DNA of 64,000 nt from Candidatus Poribacteria bacterium (GTDB lineage: Bacteria > Poribacteria > WGA-4E > PCPOR2b), in assembly GCA_028819845.1 (NCBI GenBank), contig JAPPKS010000016.1, forward strand, positions 34,100 through 98,099, read 5' to 3'. Each line of letters starts with the position of its first letter. Position 1 is the stretch's first letter. The position numbers were made by a program, and so were the translations under genes. This document shows positions 42,286 through 52,220 of the stretch, piece by piece. The notes beneath the pieces are model-generated. The model had not been told where the DNA came from. It did no database searches and was given only the letters and a program-made list of their open reading frames with translations.

Positions 42286-43395
42286 TTATTGAACCAGCGA
42301 CAATTGAGGATTAGCATTTGGTGTACAACGTCCTTCATACTCAGATGCTAAAATGACCTTGTTTTTCCTCAAACCACTTATTGCCTTGTTTACGTGCGGA
42401 ACACGCCAAATGAGAGGTCGAACAAGTTCGTGAAATTCCTTCCAACGATGGGGACGTTCGTGCAATTGTTCGCAAACCCATTGGTTCAGCGAATTCCAGT
42501 CTGGTCCTTCAGAGAAAAGCATCAGTTGATGGGGATTGTCAAACTTTCTCACGCGGAACTTCCCATCCGGACATACCTTCCAGACACAGTCTTTCATTAA
42601 ATCTCGTCCATGGTTATGGTTCGTGAAATGGGCAAGAACGTATCGAGTCTTTTCGTTGTTTCCAAGCATATGAATGGGTGTTACCCATTTGGCCCCTAGC
42701 ATCTCCTTAAACGTATCTATTGTTTGTCCGACTCTCAAATCAATGTCATTTGAGGTAATCTTGTGACGCCAATGTGGTCCATTGAAGATAGAATCCAGAC
42801 TATTTGCCATCCCTAGATTGGTGTTGCCCTGGACTAAAGCCATATTGAGTTCTCTCCATATCACATTGAAAAAAAGTTCAACTCGTTGAAATTGCATTAA
42901 TTCCCGCAACACACTACCCGGTACCCCAAACCCGTAAGGATCCACAAAGATAAAGGCGGGGGCAAGTTGACTTCCCTCCGCCTGCAAAGATTCAATCAAT
43001 TTTCGAAGGATAGGAAAACAGTTCCCGCTTTGACTATGAACTTTCATTCCCAAGGGTAAATCCCCTCGCTTAGCTATCTCTTTATTCAAGGATTTGAGAT
43101 TCTCCTCGTCACGTTCTATAAACCAGAAAACGACTTCGGAACGCTTCAAGATTTGTTTCAGGTGATTGTGTTCTAAAAAAGTATCTAGAGCAACGAGGGG
43201 AGAACCTAACTCGCCTTGGTCATGTTTTCCACGGCCAGCATGGGTATCAATATAAACAATACGACCGGCCCAGTATCCTAACTTTGGCAACCAACCATTC
43301 AAATACTCTCGAATTAACTTATGCTTTACCCGCTGAAGGTTAGTATACCCAGCCCAATATTTGGGATTATCGTCAACATAGGATTTTTGTGTCAT
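42286..43395 (-). CDS. tcmP: Three-Cys-motif partner protein TcmP
   Basis: 369 residues; AGGAGG lies about 10 bp before the ATG. It opens with KYWAGYTNLQRVKHKLIREYLNGWLP. It then shows a methyltransferase-like Rossmann core: VYIDTHAGRGKH (residues 47-58, D-x-x-A-G-x-G), FIERDEEN (92-99), and FIFVDPYGFGVP (148-159, with a D-P-Y-G motif at the place of the N/D-P-P-Y loop). The GSPLVAL block after the glycine loop is typical of TcmP. The C-terminal third is winged-helix-like (LVRPLIWRVPHVNKAISGLRKNKVI). TcmP is named for its constant association with the three-Cys-motif family (DUF5131), downstream by 187 bp and cotranscribed by appearance. Function unknown; modification of a nucleic acid or nucleotide is a guess from the fold. 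Confidence 0.85.
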   Translation of the reverse strand: MTQKSYVDDNPKYWAGYTNLQRVKHKLIREYLNGWLPKLGYWAGRIVYIDTHAGRGKHDQGELGSPLVALDTFLEHNHLKQILKRSEVVFWFIERDEENLKSLNKEIAKRGDLPLGMKVHSQSGNCFPILRKLIESLQAEGSQLAPAFIFVDPYGFGVPGSVLRELMQFQRVELFFNVIWRELNMALVQGNTNLGMANSLDSIFNGPHWRHKITSNDIDLRVGQTIDTFKEMLGAKWVTPIHMLGNNEKTRYVLAHFTNHNHGRDLMKDCVWKVCPDGKFRVRKFDNPHQLMLFSEGPDWNSLNQWVCEQLHERPHRWKEFHELVRPLIWRVPHVNKAISGLRKNKVILASEYEGRCTPNANPQLSLVQ

Positions 43396-43522
43396 TACCT
43401 AACTACCTCCTAATATGGCACACTTCTGAAACCTAGAAATTTTGACCGACATGGCCGTTGGATTAAGACCCTTGTATTAGTGTATACAATCGAGTTTCCT
43501 ATTGGCATTGGCGGAAATGCAC

Positions 43523-44788
43523 CTACGCCTCTGGCCGAATTCGTAATCCTTCCTTCGTCGTCTGCCCCGCGGCAGCCAGCGCCCGCGCACCGACACCCAA
43601 AACCGATACGTACCCTTCGGAATCGGCGTGGTTGAAATCGCCAACGTCTTCCATTGAAGCAGTTTCCTCGGAATAAAGCGAGTGGGGCGCCTCACCCGCG
43701 GCATGGAAGGCGACAGAGCCTTTATACAGCGCGACGGTAACTACCCCTTGCGCTAGGCGCGTAAATGGGGCAATTGACGCTAGCTGCGATTGGGTCGCAG
43801 GGTCGAACCAGTAGCCCTGATAGATTTGTTCGGCGACCACTGCGGAAACTTGCTCGAAAACACGTGTTGCCCGCCGATCCAAGATAAGTTGAAGCAGGTA
43901 TTCGTAACATTTGCCTAACAGTTCCATCCCGGGCGATTCGTAAACGCCTCGGCTCTTAATGCCAACAAATCGGTTTTCGACTGTGTGGATGCCGATACCA
44001 ACACCGTTACGCCCGCCAATTCGGTTGGCTTCAATAAGGGCACTAAGCGGACTGGCTGGACTTCCATTGACTTCAACGGGAATCCCGTTGGAAAATGCGG
44101 CGGTGAAATACTCAACTTCATCAGGAGCATCCGTTGGGTGCACGCCCATTCCGGGCGTAATAAATCTAGCGGGGGTTTTGAGGGATTCCAATTTGCCGGC
44201 TTCGTGTGTTAAGCCCAACAGATTGGCGTCGGTCGAGTAAGGTTTTTCATGGGTTGCCCGAATCGGCAGGCCGTGTTCGCTGCAATAATCGATCATCTCT
44301 TTTCTTCCGCCAAACCGCTCCAGAAAAATCGCATCCCGCCATGGGGCGTATACGGATAATTCGGGATTAAGCATATTGGCAGCGAGTTGAAAACGTACCT
44401 GATCGTTACCGCGGCCCGTGCAGCCGTGACTCAAGATGTAAATGCCGCACTTCTCCATCTCCGGAAGCAGCGCTTCGACGGTTACATGGCGCGCGATGCC
44501 GGTCGTATTCCAGTATCCGCCTTCATATTTGGCTTGCGATTGAATCACCTTGATGCCCGCCATGGCTAGGGAATCTTTGGCATCAACGATAACTGCGTCT
44601 TGGGCGCCGCACGCCAACATCCGCTCGCATATTTCCTCTACATTCTCCTCGTCAGGTTGTCCGAGGTCGGCCGTAAAGCATACGACATTGACGCCGTTAT
44701 CGACTAACCATCGTGTGATGGTGCAGCTATCAAGCCCGCCGGAAACAGCGGCGCCAACAGTTTTACCTTTTAGTGCTTCTACATTCAT
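43523..44788 (-). CDS. argG: Argininosuccinate synthase
   Basis: 421 residues; AAGGAGAAAAA precedes ATG. It joins citrulline and aspartate with ATP to make argininosuccinate in arginine synthesis. The P-loop reads AVSGGLDSC (N-type PPi synthase motif S-G-G-x-D-S) at residues 14-22. Other blocks are VNVVCFTADLGQPDE, HGCTGRGNDQVRF (the G-C-T-x-K/R-G-N-D-Q-x-R-F signature), YAPWRDA and SRGVYESPG. Length agrees with the family (about 400-450). No other arg gene is adjacent, so arginine genes are dispersed here. The C-terminal tail (DFNHADSEGYVSVLGVGARALA) matches the longer form seen in several phyla. Confidence 0.95.
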   Translation of the reverse strand: MNVEALKGKTVGAAVSGGLDSCTITRWLVDNGVNVVCFTADLGQPDEENVEEICERMLACGAQDAVIVDAKDSLAMAGIKVIQSQAKYEGGYWNTTGIARHVTVEALLPEMEKCGIYILSHGCTGRGNDQVRFQLAANMLNPELSVYAPWRDAIFLERFGGRKEMIDYCSEHGLPIRATHEKPYSTDANLLGLTHEAGKLESLKTPARFITPGMGVHPTDAPDEVEYFTAAFSNGIPVEVNGSPASPLSALIEANRIGGRNGVGIGIHTVENRFVGIKSRGVYESPGMELLGKCYEYLLQLILDRRATRVFEQVSAVVAEQIYQGYWFDPATQSQLASIAPFTRLAQGVVTVALYKGSVAFHAAGEAPHSLYSEETASMEDVGDFNHADSEGYVSVLGVGARALAAAGQTTKEGLRIRPEA

Positions 44789-44891
44789 TTTTTCTCCTTG
44801 TTATTCTGATATCTTTTTAATTTCAGGCAAATTGTTTAAAACTCATGGGTTAACGCAGTGCCGACATAGATTGCGCTGCGTCAGCATGAAC

Positions 44892-46298
44892 TCAGCCTTC
44901 ATCTATCTTCATGCTATTCATTCGCCGGCGGCTGACAATCAGGAACGCAATCCCGATGTATACCATTGAGGGAAAAGATAGCAGCGTTGTGGACAGCGCA
45001 ATGCCTTCCAAGCCCCAGCGCTTCATGAAAATAAGGTTCAAAATTGGGTTGAAGGCTGTTCGGAGCAGCGTCGCCGAGAAGACGAACGTCACGTTTTGAA
45101 GGGAAAGGTGGGCGCGGATTAACAGCCGACTGATTAAGCGGGGCAGCGTCCCAATCAGATAAATCCCAAGCAAGGACGCAACATGAAACCGTTCGGGTTC
45201 AGACATTGCGCCGTGTCCATACAGCAAATCTACGATGGCGATGCGGAAAAAGTAAAACCCATAGATTATTGGTCCCATTACGCCGACAATTACGAGTACG
45301 CCTTTCCAGACGCTCTGCCGCAGGAATTGAATGTTGGCGTCGGCAGAGATTGCCGACCAGTGAGACAGCAGTACGGGCATGATAACGCCCGCCACGGTTT
45401 CAGGAATCGTGCAAAGTCTGAAGGAATAATCCAACTTGGACACAGCACCCGCGCTTAAGGAGCTTGACATCCCTCGATCGACGACAGGATTGGCGCCGGC
45501 GGATATCGCAGTGCCCATCATCAGAAAAAACTGCTTGACAAACCGTTTCGTTTTCGAGTACGCCCGCCAGTGGCGCTGCGCGTGGACAAGGCTAAACAAT
45601 CCCTTAATTTTGAGCGAGAACCGGCACACAATGAACAACGTAGTTGTTTGTAATAGTTCGCTGATGATGAGCGCGAAGACAATGCTACTCAAACCAATCG
45701 ATGGCTTAAGGGCGTAGGTTAACCCGATGACGGCAGGTACAGCGAGCGCCTGAACAATTGCCGGCAAACTAAAACGCTGATACGCATCCAAGACGCCTTT
45801 CAACAGCCACCGAATCGAAGCCGAGATTGTGAAAACTGCAAATCCGCACACTATACCAATGGTGATGATATCGGGGATGTCCGGACGCGGTAGGAAGAGG
45901 CTCGAAACAATATAGCAAATGGTAAATAACACGCAGCAGATGCTGGGCATGCCGACGAGATAGACCGAAAAGATTGCCCGCAGACACGCGTTTGAATGGG
46001 CTTGACTTTTTGTGCGTTCCTCCGCCACCAATGGAATCAGTATTGAATACGCCGAAGCTGAACTCAGGATTTGGACAAGAAAGACTGCAATCCCCCAATA
46101 GTAATAGAGAAAATCCATCTCCGGATTCACGCCGAACCAGTTAGCGAGAACAGCGTAAATCAGCAGCGTGCCGCCGCGGCTCATCAGGCTTACCGGGGTT
46201 ACAATTAGGAGGTTTTTGAGGATGGATTGATGGGGCGCGGAGATTTGGAAGCGAGAGATGAGATCTTTGAACGCAAAGCGAGTTTTGGGACGGTTCAT
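44892..46298 (-). CDS. MurJ/MviN-like lipid II or polysaccharide flippase
   Basis: 468 residues with about 12-14 hydrophobic helices; typical MOP-superfamily fold. Conserved features are GGTLLIYAVLANWFGVNPEMDFLYYYWGIAVFL in TM1-2, SARWLLKGVL-like text (ASIRWLLKGVLDAYQRF), ISAGANPVVDRGMSS with Arg in TM7, and RAHLSLQNVTFVFSATLLRTAFNPILNLIFMKRWGLEGIAL in the C-terminal part. MurJ translocates lipid II; the pairing with a glycosyltransferase (stop/start overlap at 46295-46298, ATGA) suggests a role in exporting a lipid-linked glycan other than murein. Only one copy is in the window, so I cannot exclude that it is the cell's murJ. Confidence 0.8.
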   Translation of the reverse strand: MNRPKTRFAFKDLISRFQISAPHQSILKNLLIVTPVSLMSRGGTLLIYAVLANWFGVNPEMDFLYYYWGIAVFLVQILSSASAYSILIPLVAEERTKSQAHSNACLRAIFSVYLVGMPSICCVLFTICYIVSSLFLPRPDIPDIITIGIVCGFAVFTISASIRWLLKGVLDAYQRFSLPAIVQALAVPAVIGLTYALKPSIGLSSIVFALIISELLQTTTLFIVCRFSLKIKGLFSLVHAQRHWRAYSKTKRFVKQFFLMMGTAISAGANPVVDRGMSSSLSAGAVSKLDYSFRLCTIPETVAGVIMPVLLSHWSAISADANIQFLRQSVWKGVLVIVGVMGPIIYGFYFFRIAIVDLLYGHGAMSEPERFHVASLLGIYLIGTLPRLISRLLIRAHLSLQNVTFVFSATLLRTAFNPILNLIFMKRWGLEGIALSTTLLSFPSMVYIGIAFLIVSRRRMNSMKIDEG

Positions 46299-47449
46299 TT
46301 GCCCGGACTGGGGTGATTGAGAGCTTCTTGATATACAGCTTCCAATTGCCGGATAGATTTTTCATTATCGAACAGCCGGTGAATCTTCGCCCGCGCTTGT
46401 TCGCCCATGGCGTCGGCGAGCGCCGCGTCTGTCAACGCACGGTAGATTGACCGTGCTAACGCCTCGGAATCCGCGGCTGGAACCAGCAACCCGCTCTTTC
46501 CGTCTTCGATTAAGTCGGAAACGCCCCCCACGTCAGAAGCGATGCAGGGCAGCCCCATCTCCATTGCCTCAATGAGTGCGTTTGGCGCGCTTTCATGCAG
46601 CGACGGCAGAACGAAAACATTGGCGCTAGATAAAATCGGAAAGATTTCCTCACAGAAGCCGGGTAGGTGTATGCGACCCGAAAGATGATGCCTATCAACC
46701 ATGCGGCTTAATTCATCATTTGATTCGCCCTCTCCAAGGATTGTCGCCGTGAAATCTGGGTAATTGAAATTTGTGCTGAGCAGATTTAATGCTTGGATTA
46801 GGTACCGGTAGCCTTTTTCGGGGACTAATCTGCCCACGCTCACGATGTGTTGTTTTGGCAAATCAGGACGATTCGCGTTCCCAAGTTTACTTTCCGATTG
46901 AGACGATGAATTCGGTGAACGGATAATATTCGGAATTGCCAGGATTCGCTTTTCAGGATAACGCGCTCGAAGATTGGCCTGGAGGCGAACCGCATTGGTC
47001 AGGATAACGTCCGCTTGATGGTAGATGATTCGTTCCGTCAACCAGAGCCGCAGCCCCCCGTATCTCGCATGGTAGTCGCCGCGCTGTGAAACAATGAATG
47101 GGATGTCAGGAAATACGGCGAACTGACGTGCTAGCCCGCAGAGGAAATTGGAATACCAGAGCCAACTGTGAATGATTGATGGCTGAACTAATTTCGCGAT
47201 CGCCGCGAGTTTGAAGACCCTTGCGATTAAAGCCGATTTAGAACGCCGCCTCCCATTCCGCAGGACGGTAATTCTCTCGACAATCGGGAGCTTTTCCAAG
47301 CGGTCTAGCCAGTTTCCCTCCTCCCGGCTCAATACGACAAAGGCTTCAAAACTATCCCGGTTCAACCGAGATAGAGTCCTGAGCAACTGCGTTTCAGCGC
47401 CGCCCCTTCCCATTGAATCGATAACATAGAGAATCCGTATCCGATTCAA
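46295..47449 (-). CDS. Glycosyltransferase, GT4 family (GT-B fold)
   Basis: About 384 residues. The start is uncertain: the frame has TTG at 47449 (GAGGAGG just upstream) and TTG at 47461. The GT-B N-domain is visible as ILYVIDSMGRGGAETQLLRTLSRL. The C-domain has HIVSVGRLVPEKGYRYLIQAL and the donor-binding E-x7-E motif in SLHESAPNALIEAMEMGLPCIASDVGGVSDLI, followed by SGLLVPAADSEALA. GT4 enzymes are retaining and use nucleotide or polyprenyl sugar donors. It is translationally coupled to the flippase downstream (4-bp overlap), so it probably builds the sugar lipid that the flippase exports. Confidence 0.9.
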   Translation of the reverse strand: MNRIRILYVIDSMGRGGAETQLLRTLSRLNRDSFEAFVVLSREEGNWLDRLEKLPIVERITVLRNGRRRSKSALIARVFKLAAIAKLVQPSIIHSWLWYSNFLCGLARQFAVFPDIPFIVSQRGDYHARYGGLRLWLTERIIYHQADVILTNAVRLQANLRARYPEKRILAIPNIIRSPNSSSQSESKLGNANRPDLPKQHIVSVGRLVPEKGYRYLIQALNLLSTNFNYPDFTATILGEGESNDELSRMVDRHHLSGRIHLPGFCEEIFPILSSANVFVLPSLHESAPNALIEAMEMGLPCIASDVGGVSDLIEDGKSGLLVPAADSEALARSIYRALTDAALADAMGEQARAKIHRLFDNEKSIRQLEAVYQEALNHPSPGK

Positions 47450-47492
47450 AGTCCTCCTCAATGCATGGCACTTTATAATGAGAATTTTAGGT

Positions 47493-48497
47493 TCATCGCA
47501 GTTGTTTAGCTCGCAGCACGGGGTTTTCTAGGACTTGCGGGTTCACGATCGATTCTGGCATCTGCCCGGTTAAAACCTGTGCGACCGCTGTTGCCGCTTT
47601 AACCTCAAGATCGTAAATGGACTCCTCCGACATGAACGCGGCATGCGGGGTGATAACGACGTTGTCCAAGCCGAGAAGGGGATAATCGTCGGCGGGGGGT
47701 TCCTGAGGAAGTACATCCAGCGCCGCGCCGGCAATCCACCCTTCAGTCAACGCTTTGTGAAGTGCAGTTGAGTCGATGATATCACCCCGAGACGTGTTGA
47801 TGATATACGCGGTCGGCTTCATTTTGCGAAGTTCCTTCTCTCCAATCAGTCCTTCCGTGTCGGGCGTCAGCGGTGCGTGGATAGTGATGAAATCTGAACG
47901 TGCAATCAATTCTTGAAGGCTCGTGCACTCCACGCCGTACTTTTGAGCAATCTGCGGCGTCAACCGCGGCGTATATGCCAAGACTTCTAGTCCAAAGGCT
48001 TTTGCCTTCGGCGGTATGGCTTCGCCAATTTTTCCAAGCCCGATGATACCCAATGTTTGGCCGCGCATTCGGTGCATTGATGATCCCACGTCTCGGTCCC
48101 ACTCACCATCTCTCACACCCCGATCCAACAACGCGACCTTTCGAGCACATGTCAACAACAGCGCCATTGCGTGATCGGAGACCTCATCAACACAGAAAAC
48201 CGGGACGTTCGTTACAACGATCCCCAACGCCGTTGCAGTCTCGACATCAATGTTATCAACGCCGATGCCAGTCCGACCAATCACCTTGCATTCGCTGGCG
48301 GCTTGAATGACGTTGCCGGTCGTCGGTTTCCAGTTGGTGAGAATACCATCAGCCTTGGGCGCAAGGGCGACGAGTTCATCCTCCGCGCCGGTCTCGGCGA
48401 CAATCAGTTCCGCTCCGATTTCTGCCAGGACTTGACGCTCCAACTCGACAGAGGGCCAACCGTAATCGGTTATTATAACCCTATACCTGGAGGACAC
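47493..48497 (-). CDS. D-isomer-specific 2-hydroxyacid dehydrogenase (C-terminal-binding/SerA-like)
   Basis: 334 residues from GTG 48497 with AAAGGAAATTAATC upstream. The nucleotide-binding motif is GLGKIGEA (G-x-G-x-x-G) and the catalytic trio are Arg in NTSRGDIID, Glu in DVLPQEPP and His in ITPHAAFMSE. IGRTGIGVDNIDVETATALGIVVTNVPVFCVDEVSDHAMAL is the family signature. It acts on a D-2-hydroxyacid such as 3-phosphoglycerate, glycerate or a similar compound with NAD; the substrate is not readable. It is not next to other serine genes. The sugar isomerase gene 76 bp upstream has the same orientation, so a joint sugar-acid pathway is possible. Confidence 0.9.
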   Translation of the reverse strand: MSSRYRVIITDYGWPSVELERQVLAEIGAELIVAETGAEDELVALAPKADGILTNWKPTTGNVIQAASECKVIGRTGIGVDNIDVETATALGIVVTNVPVFCVDEVSDHAMALLLTCARKVALLDRGVRDGEWDRDVGSSMHRMRGQTLGIIGLGKIGEAIPPKAKAFGLEVLAYTPRLTPQIAQKYGVECTSLQELIARSDFITIHAPLTPDTEGLIGEKELRKMKPTAYIINTSRGDIIDSTALHKALTEGWIAGAALDVLPQEPPADDYPLLGLDNVVITPHAAFMSEESIYDLEVKAATAVAQVLTGQMPESIVNPQVLENPVLRAKQLR

Positions 48498-48572
48498 GAT
48501 TAATTTCCTTTCTTTGAGCTGCAGTTGCGGCGCGGTTCACTGAAAAGTAAAATATCTCCTTATTCCAAGAAT

Positions 48573-49574
48573 TTACTCTTCTCCAAACACTGCATCGAAT
48601 GCCGCCGCGGGAAGTTCAAAATCGATAGCCTTGATTCTTGCACACGATTCTTCCGCACCGCGCTCGCGATTCATTCCGCTGTCTTCCCATTCAATTGAAA
48701 GAGGTCCATCATACTCGATGCGATTAAGTGCGCGAATAATTTCTCCGAATTCTATATTGCCATGTCCGATTGACCGAAAATCCCAGTAGCGCCGCGCGTC
48801 ACCGAAGTCAAGATGTCCGCCAAACACGCCTGAGGGACACGGCGTTGACGACCACCAGACATCCTTCATGTGCACGTGGTAGATGCGGTCTGCGAATCGG
48901 TCTATGAAGTCGATGTAGTCAACACCCTGATAGCCAAGATGGCTCGGATCGTAGTTTAGTCCGAACGCCTCGCGTCTGTTGACGGCATCCATGGCGCGTT
49001 CTGTAGTGACGATATCAAAAGCAATTTCGGTTGGGTGCACTTCGAGGCCGAACTTAACGCCAACTTCATCGAATACGTCGAAAATTGGATTCCAGCGGTC
49101 AGCGAAGTCCTGAAACCCGCCGTCAATCATCTCGGGCTTGTTGGGCGGGAAAGAGTAGAGCAGATGCCAGATGCTGCTGCCGGTAAACCCGTTAACGACA
49201 CTCACGCCGAGTTTAGCGGCTGCACGCGCAGTGTTTTTCATTTCTTCTGCCGCCCGCTGGCGAACGCCTTCTGGATCCCCGTCTCCCCAAACGTAGGGCG
49301 GAAGAACCGCCTCGTGACGGCTATCAATATTGTCGCACACCGCTTGCCCGACCAGATGATTACTAATTGCCCAGACCTTGAGTCCGTACCGCGCTAGGAG
49401 ATCGTGCCGCCCCTGACAATAGTTGTCGTCCTCAAGCGCTTTTTGAACATCGAAGTGATCCCCCCAGCATCCCAGCTCTAAGCCGTCATATCCCCATTGA
49501 CTGGTTTTTTTCGCCAAATCCTCAAGTGGTAAATCTGCCCACTGCCCAGTAATCAGTGTTACAGGTCTTGCCAT
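48573..49574 (-). CDS. Sugar phosphate isomerase/epimerase (xylose isomerase-like TIM barrel)
   Basis: 333 residues; AAGGAGACTAAGAA precedes ATG. PF01261 TIM barrel with the metal ligands at the ends of strands: Glu in [13 protein letters not shown], Asp in [12 protein letters not shown], His in [10 protein letters not shown], and Glu in [12 protein letters not shown]. The start [38 protein letters not shown] is typical of the hydroxypyruvate isomerase/IolE-like set that is abundant in sponge-associated and planctomycete-like genomes. The substrate is unknown. It is cotranscribed with the 2-hydroxyacid dehydrogenase. Confidence 0.88.
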   Translation of the reverse strand: MARPVTLITGQWADLPLEDLAKKTSQWGYDGLELGCWGDHFDVQKALEDDNYCQGRHDLLARYGLKVWAISNHLVGQAVCDNIDSRHEAVLPPYVWGDGDPEGVRQRAAEEMKNTARAAAKLGVSVVNGFTGSSIWHLLYSFPPNKPEMIDGGFQDFADRWNPIFDVFDEVGVKFGLEVHPTEIAFDIVTTERAMDAVNRREAFGLNYDPSHLGYQGVDYIDFIDRFADRIYHVHMKDVWWSSTPCPSGVFGGHLDFGDARRYWDFRSIGHGNIEFGEIIRALNRIEYDGPLSIEWEDSGMNRERGAEESCARIKAIDFELPAAAFDAVFGEE

Positions 49575-49846
49575 TTCTTAGTCTCCTTACAATTTTCCAA
49601 ATTTCTGAGGATGAATTCCCGCGAGTTAATCGAATAACCTTCGAGCATTGATGAAACGCATTATATCACGATTGGGACCGACTGTCAATCTTGCCGGACG
49701 TAGAGAAACTTTCGGAATGAAACCACCCATACCGCCGCATGCCGCCTACACTTGTCACTTTAGATTCGTATCATCTTTAACTATTGAGAAACCTCGTTCT
49801 AGTTTCTCTTATTGACCGAGGGATTGGAAGCCTCCGGAATCACTTC
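49575..49846. other. Intergenic gap, repeat remnant
   Basis: No gene. It contains GAGAAACCTCG..AGTTTCTC near 49788-49812, a member of the hairpin family seen at 20704-20736. I see no clear copper-responsive operator here. Confidence 0.45.
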
Positions 49847-52153
49847 TTAGCTCTGCGTTAAAACCGTATTTCCCCGTTTCTTTAAGCGAAGTGAGTTCGT
49901 AACCACGAACACGGAACTAAACGCCATCGCTGCGGCTGCAATCATCGGATTAAGCAAGAACTGTTCCGGATTGCCAATGTTCAACGATTTAACCAACAGA
50001 TACAGGGCACCGGCGGCGATTGGGATGCCAAGTATATTGTAGAAAAACGCCCAGAAGAGATTCCACTGGATGGTGCGGAAAATTTTGCGGCTGAGCTGAA
50101 TCGCGGTTGATACGCCCATTAAATCTTCTTTGAGCAACGTAATATCAGCGGTTTCGATGGCGACATCCGTACCGGTGCTGATTGCAATCCCGATATCGGC
50201 TTGTGCTAGCGCGGGCGCGTCATTGATGCCGTCACCGACCATGGCAACGCGCTTGCCCGCCTTTTGCAACGCTTGCACATGTTCGGCTTTGTCCTCCGGC
50301 AGAACCTCCGCCACAAATTCATTGATGCCAGCGCGCTGGGCAATCGCCCGTGCAGCATTCTCCATGTCGCCTGTCAACATAACCGTTTCAAGCCCGAACT
50401 GGTGCAAAGCGTCCACAGCTTTATCGGAGGTCGGTTTTAAAGCATCCGCGATAGCCATGAGTCCAACAATTCGCCCGTCAATACCGACCCAAATCTGGGT
50501 TTTGTCTTCATCTGAGAATTTCGCTTCAATCTCAATATCGTGCGTGCGCGGTTCCATGCCGTTCTTCTCCATAAATCGGCGGCTGCCTACACAAACGTCG
50601 TTATTTCCTACAGTTGCACGAACGCCGTGACCGCTAACCGCTTCAAACTGTTGTATCTCCGCCGATCCGTCTTCGCCGACCGGTTGAACCGGTATCCCGC
50701 GATCGTTACAGGCGCGAATGATCGCGTCCGCTAGCGGGTGTTCCGATCTAGACTCTAGTATAGCAACGATTGACAACAGTTCTGATTCCGCGTAATCCTC
50801 AAAGGTGATAATGTCCGTCACCGTTGGAGTTCCCTGCGTCAAGGTTCCCGTTTTGTCGAACACCACCGTAGAAATGCGGTGCGCCATCTCAAGGCTTTCA
50901 CCGCTCTTGATTAAGATGCCCAACTCCGCGCCGCGCCCCATCCCGGCAACAATTGCTGTCGGCGTGGCTAAACCCAGCGAACATGGGCACGCAATAATCA
51001 TGACCGCGATGAAATTCTGCAGCGCCATCGTGAAACCGGAGCCGAAAGCCAACCACATAACAAATGTAAACACTGCAATCCCGATGACAATCGGGACAAA
51101 AATCCCGGCGATTACGTCTGCTAACCGCTGAACGGGGGCTTTGGAGTTCTGCGCCTCTTCAACGCGCCGAATAATCTGCGCCAAAACGGTGTCAGCCCCA
51201 ATCTTCGTTGCCTCATAAATTAAACTCCCAGACCCGTTGATTGTTCCGCCAATGACGGCATCTCCAACAGTTTTGGGAACTAACATACTTTCGCCTGTCA
51301 ACATTGACTCATCAACATTCGATTTACCCTCGCAAATCACCCCATCAACGGCAATCTTCTCACCTGGGCGGATAACAACCCGGTTTCCAATCTGAACATT
51401 CTCAATGGCTGTCTCAATTTCTCGTTCGTCCTGTAGAACGTGCGCATTCTTTGGCTGTAGCCCGATTAGTTTGGTGATGGCTTCCGAAGTTCGCCCTTTT
51501 GCCCTCGTTTCAATGAATTTACCGACGAGAATCAAGGTGATTATCATCGCCGCTGTTTCATAGTAGTTGATCGAGTTCGGCTGCGGTGAAAAAAGAGATG
51601 CCGCTGACACGGCGGCGCTATAGATATACGCGGCAAAAGTGCCAACGCTGATTAACACATTCATATCCGCCGTAAAATGCCGCAACGCCGCATAAGCCCC
51701 TTTGTGGAACTGCCAGCCGCACCAAAACTGAATCGGCGTAGTTAAAGCAAAGAGGAGGACAAGTTTCAGGCGCACCGCGCCATGGGCGGTTGGATGATAG
51801 AACATCAACGACATGGCGATGGCAGAAACGAACGCAGCCGCGAAAATCTTCCATTTTAATTGAGACAACTCGCGCCGATGCGTTTCTGTTCTCGCAGCCA
51901 GTTGCGCCTCCCGCGTTTGGGGTACGTCCTTCGCAGTATACCCCGCGTCGCGAATTGCCGTCTTGAGCGTTTCAAAATCGACAACCGATTCGTCATACTC
52001 GACCGCCGCTTGTTCCGTGCCGAAGTTGACGCTTGCGGTCGACACGCCCGGAACGGATTTCAGGGCTTTCTCGACCCGTCCCACGCACGCCGCGCAGCTC
52101 ATCCCACTGACCGCTATGAACCGCTTTTGAAAAAATTCTCTCTCTGTTCCCAT
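49847..52153 (-). CDS. copA: Copper-transporting P1B-type ATPase
   Basis: About 768 residues from ATG 52153 (an in-frame TTG lies 12 bp upstream). One N-terminal HMA domain has [15 protein letters not shown]. Eight membrane helices follow, with the ion-binding CPC ([15 protein letters not shown]). The phosphorylated Asp is in [15 protein letters not shown] in LTGESMLV, the HP motif in SEHPLADAI, and the hinge in [21 protein letters not shown]. The final TM region carries [16 protein letters not shown], with the Met/Ser pattern of Cu(I) pumps. It exports Cu(I) with ATP. No cueR/copY-type regulator or copZ adjoins it. Confidence 0.95.
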   Translation of the reverse strand: MGTEREFFQKRFIAVSGMSCAACVGRVEKALKSVPGVSTASVNFGTEQAAVEYDESVVDFETLKTAIRDAGYTAKDVPQTREAQLAARTETHRRELSQLKWKIFAAAFVSAIAMSLMFYHPTAHGAVRLKLVLLFALTTPIQFWCGWQFHKGAYAALRHFTADMNVLISVGTFAAYIYSAAVSAASLFSPQPNSINYYETAAMIITLILVGKFIETRAKGRTSEAITKLIGLQPKNAHVLQDEREIETAIENVQIGNRVVIRPGEKIAVDGVICEGKSNVDESMLTGESMLVPKTVGDAVIGGTINGSGSLIYEATKIGADTVLAQIIRRVEEAQNSKAPVQRLADVIAGIFVPIVIGIAVFTFVMWLAFGSGFTMALQNFIAVMIIACPCSLGLATPTAIVAGMGRGAELGILIKSGESLEMAHRISTVVFDKTGTLTQGTPTVTDIITFEDYAESELLSIVAILESRSEHPLADAIIRACNDRGIPVQPVGEDGSAEIQQFEAVSGHGVRATVGNNDVCVGSRRFMEKNGMEPRTHDIEIEAKFSDEDKTQIWVGIDGRIVGLMAIADALKPTSDKAVDALHQFGLETVMLTGDMENAARAIAQRAGINEFVAEVLPEDKAEHVQALQKAGKRVAMVGDGINDAPALAQADIGIAISTGTDVAIETADITLLKEDLMGVSTAIQLSRKIFRTIQWNLFWAFFYNILGIPIAAGALYLLVKSLNIGNPEQFLLNPMIAAAAMAFSSVFVVTNSLRLKKRGNTVLTQS

Positions 52154-52220
52154 CTCGTTATCCAAAGCTATTTAGTTTCTTCTGTTCAGGTTGGCATTCC
52201 CCGAAGTGAATTCGTTTGGC

